Below, in pieces: positions 20,992-31,331 of a stretch of DNA of 64,000 nucleotides; within the stretch, counting starts at the first letter, position 1; the number at the start of each line of letters is the position of its first letter. Under the pieces are notes generated by a model, which saw only the letters and a program-made list of their open reading frames with translations, ran no database searches and had not been told where the DNA came from. Made by a program: the position numbers and the translations under genes. The stretch is from the NCBI GenBank assembly GCA_902563075.1, contig CACEWC010000001.1, forward strand, positions 62,001-126,000, in the 5' to 3' direction. This DNA is from an uncultured Pelagibacteraceae bacterium. Lineage in GTDB: Bacteria > Pseudomonadota > Alphaproteobacteria > Pelagibacterales > Pelagibacteraceae.

Positions 20992-22649
20992 TGAAAGAAG
21001 AATTATTATTTTGTCCACTAGGTGGATCTGGTGAAATTGGGATGAACATGAATCTGTTTGGTTATGGTTTACCAGGCGACCACAAATGGATCATGGTTGA
21101 TATTGGTGTTACTTTTGCAGATGATACTCTTCCTGGAATAGATTTAATTTATCCAGATCCAGGATTTATTGTTGAAAAGAAAGATAATTTATTAGGTATA
21201 GTTCTTACCCATGCTCATGAAGATCACATTGGAGCGATTGCTCATTTATGGCCAAAACTTCAATGCAAGATATATGCAACACCGTTCACAGCTGTTTTGA
21301 TAAAGGAAAAATTTAAAGAAAAACATATTGATATTACTAAAGATCTACAAATTGTTGAATTAAATGGAAATATTTCATTAGAAAAGTTTGAGATTGAATA
21401 CATCACCTTAACACATTCAATACTAGAGCCAAATGGTTTGAGAATAAAAACCCCAGCAGGTGTAATTCTACATACTGGAGACTGGAAAGTTGATCCAAAT
21501 CCACTAATCGGTGATGAAATTAATTCTAAAAGGTTAAAAGAAATAGGTGATGAGGGTGTCTTAGCAATGATTTGTGACTCAACAAATGTTTTTAGTGCCG
21601 GAAGATCAGGATCAGAGTTAGATGTAAGAAAAAATTTGTTAAATATAGTTAATCGATTAAAAAAAAGAGTTATCATCACTTCTTTTGCGTCAAACGTCGC
21701 AAGAATGGAAACAGCTTTTTACTGTGCTGAAAAATCTGGGAGACAGATATCTTTAGTTGGAAGATCAATGCACAGAATTTATAAGGCTGCAAGACAATGT
21801 GGATATTTAAAAAATACAATTGAACCTATTGATCCTAGGGATGCAAAAAATTTTTCTAGAGAAAAAATTCTCTATTTATGCACAGGTAGTCAAGGCGAAC
21901 CAATGGGAGCAATGATGCGAATAGCAAATTATGTTCATCCAGATGTATTTATTGAAAAAGATGACGCTGTAATTTTTTCATCAAAAATTATTCCAGGTAA
22001 TGAAAAAAAACTTTATAAGCTCCATAATCAATTAGTGAAAGATGGTATCGAGGTGATCTCTGAAGAAACTGAATTTATTCACGTATCAGGTCATCCAAAT
22101 CGGGAAGATCTTAAAGATATGTATCAATGGGTCAAACCCCAATGTGTTATTCCAGTTCATGGAGAGCACAGACATATGATAGAACATATCAATTTTGCAA
22201 AAGAAATGCAGGTTCCTCATCCTGTTCAAGTTGAAAATGGAGATATTGTAAAATTATCACCTGGAGATAAACCAGAAGTTTATGATAAAGCACCGAGCGG
22301 TAGATTATATTTAGATGGAAATGTCAGTGTTGAAGAAGATTCTCAGTCAATAAAAGACAGAAGAAATTTGAGTAGTAATGGATATTTGGAAATAACAATT
22401 TTAATTACTCCAAAGGGAAATATCCATAATAGTCCAATAATCACTTTCAGAGGATTGCCTGTTTATGAGAAAGAGGAGTTTTTATATGGACTAGAAGATG
22501 AAATTGAAAAAACATCAAGAACATTTAAACTTGGTAATAAACAGCAAGAGCACAATTTAATAGATGCGCTAAAAATTGCTTGTCGTAAATTTACTAAAGA
22601 AAAAACTGGAAAAAAACCTTTCGCTAATATTAACTTGGTTAAGATTTAA
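20991..22649 (+). CDS. rnj: Ribonuclease J
   Basis: GGSGEIGMNMNLFGY, LTHAHEDHIGA metallo-beta-lactamase motif, SGHPNREDLKDMYQWVKPQCVIPVHGE. ATG at 20991 preferred over the TTG at 20988 used by the ORF track. Confidence 0.94.
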   Translation: MKEELLFCPLGGSGEIGMNMNLFGYGLPGDHKWIMVDIGVTFADDTLPGIDLIYPDPGFIVEKKDNLLGIVLTHAHEDHIGAIAHLWPKLQCKIYATPFTAVLIKEKFKEKHIDITKDLQIVELNGNISLEKFEIEYITLTHSILEPNGLRIKTPAGVILHTGDWKVDPNPLIGDEINSKRLKEIGDEGVLAMICDSTNVFSAGRSGSELDVRKNLLNIVNRLKKRVIITSFASNVARMETAFYCAEKSGRQISLVGRSMHRIYKAARQCGYLKNTIEPIDPRDAKNFSREKILYLCTGSQGEPMGAMMRIANYVHPDVFIEKDDAVIFSSKIIPGNEKKLYKLHNQLVKDGIEVISEETEFIHVSGHPNREDLKDMYQWVKPQCVIPVHGEHRHMIEHINFAKEMQVPHPVQVENGDIVKLSPGDKPEVYDKAPSGRLYLDGNVSVEEDSQSIKDRRNLSSNGYLEITILITPKGNIHNSPIITFRGLPVYEKEEFLYGLEDEIEKTSRTFKLGNKQQEHNLIDALKIACRKFTKEKTGKKPFANINLVKI

Positions 22650-22894
22650 TGAGCCTCACAGGATTAGCAATAATCTATATAATTATTTGGTGGATAATTT
22701 TCTTTGCAATTCTACCAATAGATGTAGAGAGAAATAAAGTGATTAAAATTGAGGGTGAGGATCCAGGCTCCCCAGAAAATCCGAAAATGTTAAAGAAATT
22801 TGTTTATTGTACTGGAATTACAACAGTTTTGTTTATAATTATTTACTTACTTATGAAATTTGAATATTTAAATTTAAGAAATATAATCACTTAG
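22649..22894 (+). CDS. DUF1467 family small membrane protein
   Basis: 81 aa, IIWWIIFFAILPIDV..., GEDPGSPENP; conserved alphaproteobacterial neighbour of proS. Confidence 0.8.
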   Translation: MSLTGLAIIYIIIWWIIFFAILPIDVERNKVIKIEGEDPGSPENPKMLKKFVYCTGITTVLFIIIYLLMKFEYLNLRNIIT

Positions 22895-22895
22895 A

Positions 22896-24230
22896 ATGTA
22901 TATTTCACAATCATTTATTCCAATTTTAAAAAACAATCCTTCAGAAGCCAAAATAAAATCACATCAATTAATGTTACGTGTGGGAATGATTAAACAATCA
23001 TCAGCAGGAATTTACTCTTGGTTACCATTAGGTTTTAAAGTCATGAAAAAAATTGAGGATATTGTTAGAGAAGAGCAAAATAAAATTGGAGCTCAAGAAA
23101 TTTTAATGCCAACCATACAATCAAGTGAAATATGGAAAGAGAGTGGGCGCTACGAGGACTACGGTGAAGAAATGCTAAGAATAAAAGATCGTCAAAATCG
23201 TGAAATGCTTTACGGCCCAACCAATGAAGAACTTGTAACAGATATATTTAGAGCATCAGTTAAATCTTATAAATCTCTTCCACAACTTTTATATCATATT
23301 CAATGGAAATTTAGAGATGAGATTAGACCACGATTTGGAATAATGAGATGTAGAGAGTTTTATATGAAAGATGCTTACTCATTCGATATTTCTGATGAGG
23401 AAGCTTTATTTTCTTATAATAAATTTTTTTTATCTTATTTAAAAACTTTTAAGAGATTAGATCTTACTGCCATTCCAATGGCTGCTGATACTGGACCTAT
23501 AGGAGGTAACCTTTCTCATGAGTTTATTATTTTAGCTGAAACTGGTGAAAGCAAAATTTATACGGATAAGAGAATTTTTGATTTGAAAAGTGAAGGCACG
23601 AAATTAGAAAAAAAATCTTTAGAAGACCTTAGAAAAAAATATGAAGAATTTTACTCAGTTACTGATGAAAAATTTGACAAGAATGAGTTTGAAAAAAAAG
23701 TTTCAGAAACTAATCGATTGAAAACTAAAGGGATTGAGGTGGGTCATATATTTTATTTTGGTGACAAATATTCAAAACCAATGGGTGCATCAGTAGATCT
23801 TCCTGGCGGTAAAAAAGATTTTGTTAAAATGGGCTCATACGGCATAGGAGTTTCAAGGTTAGTAGGCGCAATAATAGAGGCAAAATATGATGAGAAAAAT
23901 GAAATCATGAAATGGCCAATATCTGTTGCACCATATGATATTGGAATAATAACAATGATAAATAAAAATGATAATTCAGCATTAGAAAAAGCAAACATGA
24001 TTAATTCTGAATTAGAAAAAAACAATATTGATGCAATAATTGACGATACTGATGAAAATTTTTCATCAAAAATAAAAAAGATGAATTTAATAGGTGCTCC
24101 ATATCAAATAATAATAGGTAAACAAACTGAGGGTGACTTAATAGAATTTAAAGAAGTTGGAAAAGAAACAAAAAAATTAAAAATAGTTGAAATAATAGAA
24201 ATAATTAAAAAACAAAAAGAAAAAAATTGA
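22896..24230 (+). CDS. proS: Prolyl-tRNA synthetase (short alphaproteobacterial type)
   Basis: KQSSAGIYSWLPLGFKVMKKIEDIVREEQ, REFYMKDAYSFD, MGSYGIGVSRLVGAI. Confidence 0.95.
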   Translation: MYISQSFIPILKNNPSEAKIKSHQLMLRVGMIKQSSAGIYSWLPLGFKVMKKIEDIVREEQNKIGAQEILMPTIQSSEIWKESGRYEDYGEEMLRIKDRQNREMLYGPTNEELVTDIFRASVKSYKSLPQLLYHIQWKFRDEIRPRFGIMRCREFYMKDAYSFDISDEEALFSYNKFFLSYLKTFKRLDLTAIPMAADTGPIGGNLSHEFIILAETGESKIYTDKRIFDLKSEGTKLEKKSLEDLRKKYEEFYSVTDEKFDKNEFEKKVSETNRLKTKGIEVGHIFYFGDKYSKPMGASVDLPGGKKDFVKMGSYGIGVSRLVGAIIEAKYDEKNEIMKWPISVAPYDIGIITMINKNDNSALEKANMINSELEKNNIDAIIDDTDENFSSKIKKMNLIGAPYQIIIGKQTEGDLIEFKEVGKETKKLKIVEIIEIIKKQKEKN

Positions 24231-25459
24231 TTTCTACTTTAGAAAAAGAAATTACCTTCAGGTTTTTGAAAGCTAGAAAAAAAGATGGCTTTCTAAATGT
24301 TATTTCAATTTTTTCATTTATAGGTATCAGTCTTGGTGTAGCTGTTTTAATAATCGTTATGTCAGTCATGAATGGTTTCCGGACAGAACTAATAAATAAG
24401 ATAGTTGGTTTCAATGCTCATATAACCGTCAAACCATATGAAAATGTAATCGAAATTGAAAAGTTAAAACTTAACAATTTAAAACTTATTTCTGATGAAT
24501 TGATTTTAAGTAATTCAGGTGAGGCCATAATGATTAAAAGCGAGACCTCCAAAGGAATAGTATTGCGAGGTTATAAAAATAATGATTTCTCGAAACTTGA
24601 ATTAGTAAAGAATAAAAATTTTTTAGGCAATAGAAATAACTTAAGTAAAAATTTTATTTCAATTGGAAAAGAGCTTAGTTTTACTCTAAATCTTGATATA
24701 GGGGATGATATTACAATCATGTCCTCAAGTGGGATTGAGACTATAATAGGTAATATACCTAAACAAAAAACTTTTACAGTTGTATCAATTTTTGAAAGTG
24801 GACTTGTTGATTTCGACAACAATATAGCTTTTATAAATTTATCAACTCTAGAGGAGTTCTTTAATCTAAATAAGGATGATAGAAATTTAGAAATTTATCT
24901 TAAAAATCCTCAAAAAATTGAAGACCAAAAAAAAATAGTACAGAAAATTTTTAAAAATGAATTTGTGTACTCATGGTCAGATATGAATAGTGCTCTTTTT
25001 TCAGCTCTTAAAGTTGAGAGAAATGTAATGTTTATAATATTGTCTTTAATTATTATTGTAGCCGCTTTTAACATTATCTCTGGTTTAACAATATTGGTTA
25101 AAAACAAAACAAAAGATATTGCGATATTAAAATCTATTGGTGTACTTAACAAATCAATTGTAAAAATTTTTTTTCTTGTTGGCGTAATAATAGGAACATC
25201 TGCTACAATTTTTGGAATTATTCTTGGTGTAACTTTTTCAATATATGTTGAAAATTTAAGACAATTTTTAAGCACTTTGTTCAACATAACTTTGTTTCCA
25301 GAAGAAATATATTTTTTAAGTACGATGCCCTCAGAGATTAACCCGCCATCAATTTTATTAATCTCGCTATGCTCAATAATTATTACAATTATTGTGTCAA
25401 TTTTCCCCGCTTTAAAAGCAGCAAAACTAGATCCTGTTAAAGCATTAAAATATGAATAA
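24227..25459 (+). CDS. lolC: Lipoprotein-releasing system transmembrane protein, LolC/LolE family (TTG start)
   Basis: FRFLKARKKDGFLNVISIFSFIGISLGVAVLIIVMSVMNGFR; N-terminus aligns with the family only if the TTG at 24227 is used. Confidence 0.9.
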   Translation: MISTLEKEITFRFLKARKKDGFLNVISIFSFIGISLGVAVLIIVMSVMNGFRTELINKIVGFNAHITVKPYENVIEIEKLKLNNLKLISDELILSNSGEAIMIKSETSKGIVLRGYKNNDFSKLELVKNKNFLGNRNNLSKNFISIGKELSFTLNLDIGDDITIMSSSGIETIIGNIPKQKTFTVVSIFESGLVDFDNNIAFINLSTLEEFFNLNKDDRNLEIYLKNPQKIEDQKKIVQKIFKNEFVYSWSDMNSALFSALKVERNVMFIILSLIIIVAAFNIISGLTILVKNKTKDIAILKSIGVLNKSIVKIFFLVGVIIGTSATIFGIILGVTFSIYVENLRQFLSTLFNITLFPEEIYFLSTMPSEINPPSILLISLCSIIITIIVSIFPALKAAKLDPVKALKYE

Positions 25460-26135
25460 TTTAATTAAACTTTCAAATATTTCCAAGTCTTTTACTCAAC
25501 AAAAAAATTTAAAAGTTTTAAAAAAATTAACTTATAATTTTAAACTTGGAAAAATTTATTCTTTAATGGGACCTTCTGGTTCTGGAAAATCAACATTACT
25601 AAACTTGTTGTCATTAATCGATAGACCATCAAGTGGTATAATGAAATATGGAAATAGACAAATAGATTATAAAAATTCTAACTATAATGACGTTTTAAGA
25701 GCTAATAAAATTGGAATTATATATCAACAGGATAATTTACTTCCAGATTTTACAGCTTTAGAAAATGTATATTTGGCTAATCTTGCTATTGAAAAAAATA
25801 AAGAAATTTCAGAAATAAAATCAAAAAAATTATTAAAAAAGGTTGGTTTATCGAATCGAATTTACCATTATCCTGCAGAACTCTCTGGAGGTGAAAAACA
25901 AAGAGTATCAATAGCTAGAGCTCTTATTAATGATCCTCAAGTTATCTTAGCCGACGAACCAACAGGAAGTTTAGATTTAGAAACTGCAAAAAGTGTTTTT
26001 GATCTTTTAAAAAAACAAATTAATGCAAACCGACTAATAATCTTTGCAACTCATAATAGATTTTTTGCTAAAAAGGCTGATTGCATGTTGGAAATAGTTA
26101 ATGGTAATATAAGGACCATTAATGCAAGAGACTAA
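25452..26135 (+). CDS. lolD: Lipoprotein-releasing ABC transporter ATP-binding protein
   Basis: Walker A GPSGSGKSTL, Q-loop YQQDNLLPDF, LSGGEKQRVSIARAL, ILADEPTGSLD. Confidence 0.93.
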   Translation: MNNLIKLSNISKSFTQQKNLKVLKKLTYNFKLGKIYSLMGPSGSGKSTLLNLLSLIDRPSSGIMKYGNRQIDYKNSNYNDVLRANKIGIIYQQDNLLPDFTALENVYLANLAIEKNKEISEIKSKKLLKKVGLSNRIYHYPAELSGGEKQRVSIARALINDPQVILADEPTGSLDLETAKSVFDLLKKQINANRLIIFATHNRFFAKKADCMLEIVNGNIRTINARD

Positions 26136-29100
26136 TTTTAAAAATTTTAATCATCTAAAAATACATTCTCAATTTTCTATTTGCGAAGGAGCCATTAAGA
26201 TAGATGATTTAAAAGATATTTCTAAAGATAATAAACTAAAAGCAATAGGTTTGTGTGATACCTCTAATCTATGTGGCGCCTTAGAGTTTGCTGAAAAATT
26301 ATCTAAATCTGGATCTCAACCAATAATTGGAACACAAATCAATTTTAAATTAAATGATACAACTGGTCTATTACCTTTATTTGCTTTAAATGAAGATGGA
26401 TACAAAACAATAATAAAGTTATCATCATTGTCTTTTCTAAAAAATAATGAACTTTCTGATCCTCATTTAGATTTTAATGAATTACTAAATAACAATGAAG
26501 GTGTAGCAATATTCTCTGGAACAATTAACGGTTTATTCGGGCAATTGTTTAATAAGGGTAAATTTTCGGAAATTAGTGAAATTTTTTCAAAACTAAAAGC
26601 TAATTATGGAGATAGATTTTATATTGAAATTCAACGTCATGGTGATCAAAATGAAAAAGAATTTGAAAAATTTAATTTAATAAGTTCAAAAAAATTAGAT
26701 ATTCCTTTAATCGCAACTAACGAAGTGTTTTACATTAATAAAGATATGCATGAGGCACATGATGCATTGATTTGTATAAAAAATAAGACCTATGTTAACG
26801 AAAAAAATAGAGTTAGATTTAGTAACCATCATTACCTTAAAAGTAGTTCAGAAATGGTTGATTTATTTGCTGATTTGCCAGAGGCATTAGAAAATAATTA
26901 TTATTTTCCTTTTCGATGTAATTTTAGACCTTTACCTTCTAAACCTATTTTACCTAATATAAGTTCCGACAAAGGTATTAGCGCAGATGAAATTTTAAAA
27001 AAAGACTCATTAGACGGTCTGAATGAAAAATTTATAAAGATATTTAATTTAGACAATAAAGATTTTGTATCTGACAAGAATTATTTGAAATATAAAGATA
27101 GATTAGATCATGAGTTAGAAATCATAATTAAAATGAATTATGCAAGTTATTTTTTAATTGTATCTGACTATATTAAATGGGCAAAAGAAAATGATATACC
27201 AGTTGGACCTGGCAGAGGATCTGGTGCTGGTTCTCTGGTCGCTTGGTGTCTTTCAATAACTGATGTTGATCCAATAAAATTTAACCTAATTTTTGAAAGA
27301 TTTTTGAACCCTGACAGAATCTCAATGCCTGATTTTGATATAGATTTTTGCGAAGAAAAAAGAGATTTAGTTTTTAAATATTTAACAAAAAAATATAAAA
27401 ATAGTGTAGCTCATATTATCACATTTGGAAAATTAAAGGCTAGAATGGTTATTAGAGACGTTGGACGTGTTTTAGGATTGGCTTATGGTTTTGTTGACAG
27501 TATATCGAAAATGATACCCTTTGATCCATCAAGGCCACAAAATCTGACCGAATGTATAGCTGGAGAACCAAGACTTCAAAAACTGATAAATGAGGATAGT
27601 AGAGTAAAAAAACTTACAGATCTTTCATTAAAATTAGAAGGACTAAATAGAAACGTTGCAACTCATGCTGCAGGTGTAGTGATAGCAGACAAAGAGTTAA
27701 CTGAGATGGTACCATTATACAAGGACGCAACATCTGACTTATTATTACCTTCAACACAATTTGACATGTACTCAGCTGAAAATGCAGGATTAATCAAGTT
27801 TGATTTTTTGGGATTAAAAACTTTAACTGTTATAAATAACACTCAAAAATTAATAAGAAAAAAAGATAAAAAATTTAATATTGAAAACATAAATTTTGAA
27901 GATCAAAAAGTTTTTGATCTATTGTCATCTGGCAAAACTGTTGGTTTATTTCAAATTGAAAGTGCTGGAATGCGTGAAGCATTGATGCAAATGAAACCAA
28001 ATCACATAGAAGATATTATTGCCCTAGTAGCGCTTTATAGACCAGGTCCAATGAGCAATATACCAATTTATAATGATTGCAAACATGGAAAAAAGACACC
28101 CGATTATTTACATCCTTTACTTGAGGATATTTTACGACCTACCTATGGTGTAATAATTTACCAAGAACAAGTCATGCAAATTGCACAAAAACTCTCTGGC
28201 TTTACTGCTGGTCAAGCAGATATTTTAAGGAGAGCAATGGGTAAAAAGAAAAGAGCAGAATTAGAAAAACAAAAACAAAGTTTTATTTCTGGTGCTGTAA
28301 ACAATGGAATTAGCAAAGATGTTGCTGCAGGAATATTTTTGAAAATAGAGCCTTTTGCAGAATATGGTTTTAATAAAAGTCATGCAGCTGCATATGCAAT
28401 TATTTCTTATCAAACGGCTTATTTAAAAACATATTATCCAAAAGAGTTCATTGCTGCATCAATGACAATGGATATTTCTAATCAAAATAAATTAAGTGAG
28501 TTTTATGAGGAATTAAAAAGATTAAACATAAAGATAGTAAGACCAGATATTAATGAATGTTATGCTGATTTTAGAACAGATGGAGAAAAATTCTTTTATG
28601 CATTGGGAGCCATCAAAGCTGTAGGTTATGAAGCAGTTTCAAATATTGTTGAAGAAAGATTGAAAAATGGAAAATTTACCTCAATAAATAATTTTTTAAA
28701 TAGAGTAAATCCAAAAGATATAAATAAGTTACAATTAGAAGGTTTAGTTAAAGCAGGTACTTTTGATAACATAAATTTGAATAGACATTCGTTATTTAAT
28801 TCAATACCAAATTTTATTACAAAATCTAAAAATATTTATGAAAATAAATCTGCTAATCAGATTGATTTATTTGGTGAAAATAATAGCCCAGATAGTGAAG
28901 TGATAATGAAAATTGATGACTGGAAGTTTGAAGAAAGATTGTCCAAAGAATTTGAGTCAGTTGGCTTTTTTATTTCTGATCATCCCTTAAATCAATTTAA
29001 AGAAATATTTGAAGACTATAATATAAAAGACTACTTAAGTTTTAATAATGACAATGAAATATTTAATTCAAATATTGCTGCAACCTTATTAAAAATACAA

Positions 29101-29538
29101 GAAAGAAAAACTGCCAAAGGAAATCCTTATGCTGTTTTAAAATTAACTGATCTAACAAGTGTTTTTGAGTTGTTTGTTTTTTCTGAGGTTTTAGAAAAAA
29201 ATCGTGATATGTTGAAAGAAGGATCATCAATAATACTAACTTTAACAAAATCTGTGTCAGATGAAGAAAATCGCTTTAAGAGAATAAATGTCCAGAAAAT
29301 AGCCTCACTTTCAGAATTGATAAACAAACCAATCGAAGAGGTATTTTTTAATTTAAAATCATTAGAGGAATTAAACTTAATCTCAAAAATTATACCTAAC
29401 GATGGAAATACAGTTGTTAAAATCAAGTTATGCGACCAAAATAGTGAATTGGATTTTACCCTTAAGAATAAGAGAAATATCAACAGAAAAATGTTAAATA
29501 TAATTAGAAATAAAGAGATTTCCGCGATTATCAGATAA
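26122..29538 (+). CDS. dnaE: DNA polymerase III subunit alpha
   Basis: PGRGSGAGSLVAWCLSITDVDPI, PDFDIDFCEE, ALYRPGPM, THAAGVVIA, YGFNKSHAAAYA; 1138 aa. Confidence 0.96.
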   Translation: MQETNFKNFNHLKIHSQFSICEGAIKIDDLKDISKDNKLKAIGLCDTSNLCGALEFAEKLSKSGSQPIIGTQINFKLNDTTGLLPLFALNEDGYKTIIKLSSLSFLKNNELSDPHLDFNELLNNNEGVAIFSGTINGLFGQLFNKGKFSEISEIFSKLKANYGDRFYIEIQRHGDQNEKEFEKFNLISSKKLDIPLIATNEVFYINKDMHEAHDALICIKNKTYVNEKNRVRFSNHHYLKSSSEMVDLFADLPEALENNYYFPFRCNFRPLPSKPILPNISSDKGISADEILKKDSLDGLNEKFIKIFNLDNKDFVSDKNYLKYKDRLDHELEIIIKMNYASYFLIVSDYIKWAKENDIPVGPGRGSGAGSLVAWCLSITDVDPIKFNLIFERFLNPDRISMPDFDIDFCEEKRDLVFKYLTKKYKNSVAHIITFGKLKARMVIRDVGRVLGLAYGFVDSISKMIPFDPSRPQNLTECIAGEPRLQKLINEDSRVKKLTDLSLKLEGLNRNVATHAAGVVIADKELTEMVPLYKDATSDLLLPSTQFDMYSAENAGLIKFDFLGLKTLTVINNTQKLIRKKDKKFNIENINFEDQKVFDLLSSGKTVGLFQIESAGMREALMQMKPNHIEDIIALVALYRPGPMSNIPIYNDCKHGKKTPDYLHPLLEDILRPTYGVIIYQEQVMQIAQKLSGFTAGQADILRRAMGKKKRAELEKQKQSFISGAVNNGISKDVAAGIFLKIEPFAEYGFNKSHAAAYAIISYQTAYLKTYYPKEFIAASMTMDISNQNKLSEFYEELKRLNIKIVRPDINECYADFRTDGEKFFYALGAIKAVGYEAVSNIVEERLKNGKFTSINNFLNRVNPKDINKLQLEGLVKAGTFDNINLNRHSLFNSIPNFITKSKNIYENKSANQIDLFGENNSPDSEVIMKIDDWKFEERLSKEFESVGFFISDHPLNQFKEIFEDYNIKDYLSFNNDNEIFNSNIAATLLKIQERKTAKGNPYAVLKLTDLTSVFELFVFSEVLEKNRDMLKEGSSIILTLTKSVSDEENRFKRINVQKIASLSELINKPIEEVFFNLKSLEELNLISKIIPNDGNTVVKIKLCDQNSELDFTLKNKRNINRKMLNIIRNKEISAIIR

Positions 29539-29599
29539 TTTTAAGCTTGTTTAATAAAAAAAATCTTTGTAAATAGTCACTAAAATTAACAAAAACGCA

Positions 29600-29668
29600 C
29601 ACAGTTTTTGGTTTTATACCTCCGGTCCTTAATTGGAAATTACTGTGGTGGCTTAACCGGGAATAAAT
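29600..29668 (+). promoter_or_regulatory. Candidate structured rpsB (S2) leader / 5' UTR element
   Basis: Intergenic sequence acacagtttttggttttatacctccggtccttaattggaaattactgtggtggcttaaccgggaataaat; potential stem ccggt (29622-29626) / accgg (29656-29660) enclosing an aatt-gga-aatt hairpin just before the rpsB start. Confidence 0.5.
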
Positions 29669-30478
29669 ATGAAAATACCTAACGTAACAATCCAACAATT
29701 ATTAGAAGCAGGTGTTCATTTAGGACACAAAACACTTAGATGGAACCCAAAAATGAAAAAATATATTTTTGGCAAAAGAGATTCCATCCATATAATAGAT
29801 TTAACTCAAACCTTAGAACTCACAAAAGTTGCACTAGAAAAAGTTCATGAGGTTATTTCTAATAATGGAAAAATATTATTTGTCTCAACAAAAAAACAAG
29901 CATCAGAGGCTATAGCTGAAGTTGCTAAAGAAACTGATCAATATTTTGTAAATTATAGATGGTTAGGAGGAATGCTAACTAATTGGGGAACTATATCAAA
30001 TTCAATTAAAAAGCTAAAACAATTAGAATTAAATTTAGTGTCTGAAAATAGAGGTTTTACAAAAAAAGAGCTTCTTAAAATGAGTGTTAAAAAAGACAAA
30101 CTACAAAGATCATTGGGCGGCATAGCAGAAATGAAAAAGGTTCCTGATTTAGTATTTATTATTGATACAAATTACGAGTCTCTTGCTATTCAGGAGTCAG
30201 TTAAACTGGGGATCCCAATTGTCGCAATTTTAGACAGTAATTCAAATCCTGATGGTATTGATTATCCGATCCCAGGAAATGATGATGCTAGAAGAGCAAT
30301 AGATTTATATTGTAATTTAATTAAAGAAACAATTATTTCTGCAAAAAGTTCAATTTCTGAAGTTGAGAAAAAAGAAAGTATAAAAAAAGAGACTAAATCA
30401 TCTAAGACTGTACAAGAAAAAGATAGAGAAAAATTAGAGGAAAAATTTAGTAAAAAAAAAAAAGAAACGATAAATTAA
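29669..30478 (+). CDS. rpsB: 30S ribosomal protein S2
   Basis: [61 protein letters not shown]. Confidence 0.97.
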   Translation: MKIPNVTIQQLLEAGVHLGHKTLRWNPKMKKYIFGKRDSIHIIDLTQTLELTKVALEKVHEVISNNGKILFVSTKKQASEAIAEVAKETDQYFVNYRWLGGMLTNWGTISNSIKKLKQLELNLVSENRGFTKKELLKMSVKKDKLQRSLGGIAEMKKVPDLVFIIDTNYESLAIQESVKLGIPIVAILDSNSNPDGIDYPIPGNDDARRAIDLYCNLIKETIISAKSSISEVEKKESIKKETKSSKTVQEKDREKLEEKFSKKKKETIN

Positions 30479-30479
30479 T

Positions 30480-31331
30480 ATGAGTGATGTTGAAAAAGTA
30501 AAAAAGTTAAGAGTTGCTACAGGAGCTGGTTTTAAAGACTGCAACTTGGCAATAAAAGAGGCTAATGGTGATCTAGACAAAGCTGTAGAAATTTTAAGAG
30601 TAAAAGGAATTTCAAAAGCATCAAAAAAAATGTCAAGAGAAGCAAAAGAGGGTGTTGTTGCAATTAGTGGTGATGAAAAAAAGACTTCAATCATCGAAGT
30701 TAATTGTGAAACAGATTTTGTAGCAAAAAATGATGATTTTATAAATTTTGTGAAAGAATTAAGTGATTTGAATAACCAAAATGATTCTAATCTAGATAAT
30801 CTTAAGAAAGCTAAAATGAAAAATGGTTCCTCAGTTGAGGACAGTTTAGTTGCGTTGATTGCCAAAATTGGAGAAAAAATAACAATTGGACAATCAAAAA
30901 CTATCTCAAACTCTTCTTCAACTAATTACCAATATTTGCATACAGTGGTTAAGGACAACTTGGCAAAACTAGCTGTAGTTGTCTCGTTGGAAACCAAAGA
31001 AAATTCTGAAACTGTAAAAACCTTTGGTAAACAATTATCAATGCATATTGCGGCTTCGAATCCTTTAGCTTTAGAATCTGCATTAATTGACAAAACAATC
31101 ATTGATAAAGAACAAGAATTGATAACAGAAGAACTTAAAAATTCAGGTAAGCCAGAAGACATTGCAAAAAAAATAAGTTTAGGAAAAATGAATAAGTTTA
31201 AAGAGGAAAATGCTCTTATGACCCAGGCTTGGGTAATGGAACCGAAAAAAAAAGTTCAAGATGTTTTAAAAGAACTTGCTGTTAATGGTTTAAAGATTAA
31301 GGAATTTAGCAGAATAAAAATAGGTGAATAG
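30480..31331 (+). CDS. tsf: Elongation factor Ts
   Basis: [61 protein letters not shown]. Confidence 0.97.
   Translation: MSDVEKVKKLRVATGAGFKDCNLAIKEANGDLDKAVEILRVKGISKASKKMSREAKEGVVAISGDEKKTSIIEVNCETDFVAKNDDFINFVKELSDLNNQNDSNLDNLKKAKMKNGSSVEDSLVALIAKIGEKITIGQSKTISNSSSTNYQYLHTVVKDNLAKLAVVVSLETKENSETVKTFGKQLSMHIAASNPLALESALIDKTIIDKEQELITEELKNSGKPEDIAKKISLGKMNKFKEENALMTQAWVMEPKKKVQDVLKELAVNGLKIKEFSRIKIGE

Noticed and set aside
21260-21679. 139-aa antisense ORF within rnj
   Set aside because: Antisense to a strongly conserved RNase J region; composition-driven with no recognisable motif.
24910-25287. 125-aa antisense ORF within lolC
   Set aside because: No motif and fully inside a conserved CDS.
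30434-30865. 143-aa antisense ORF across rpsB/tsf
   Set aside because: Opposite highly conserved tsf; Phe/Ser-rich translation typical of reverse-strand AT-rich coding DNA.
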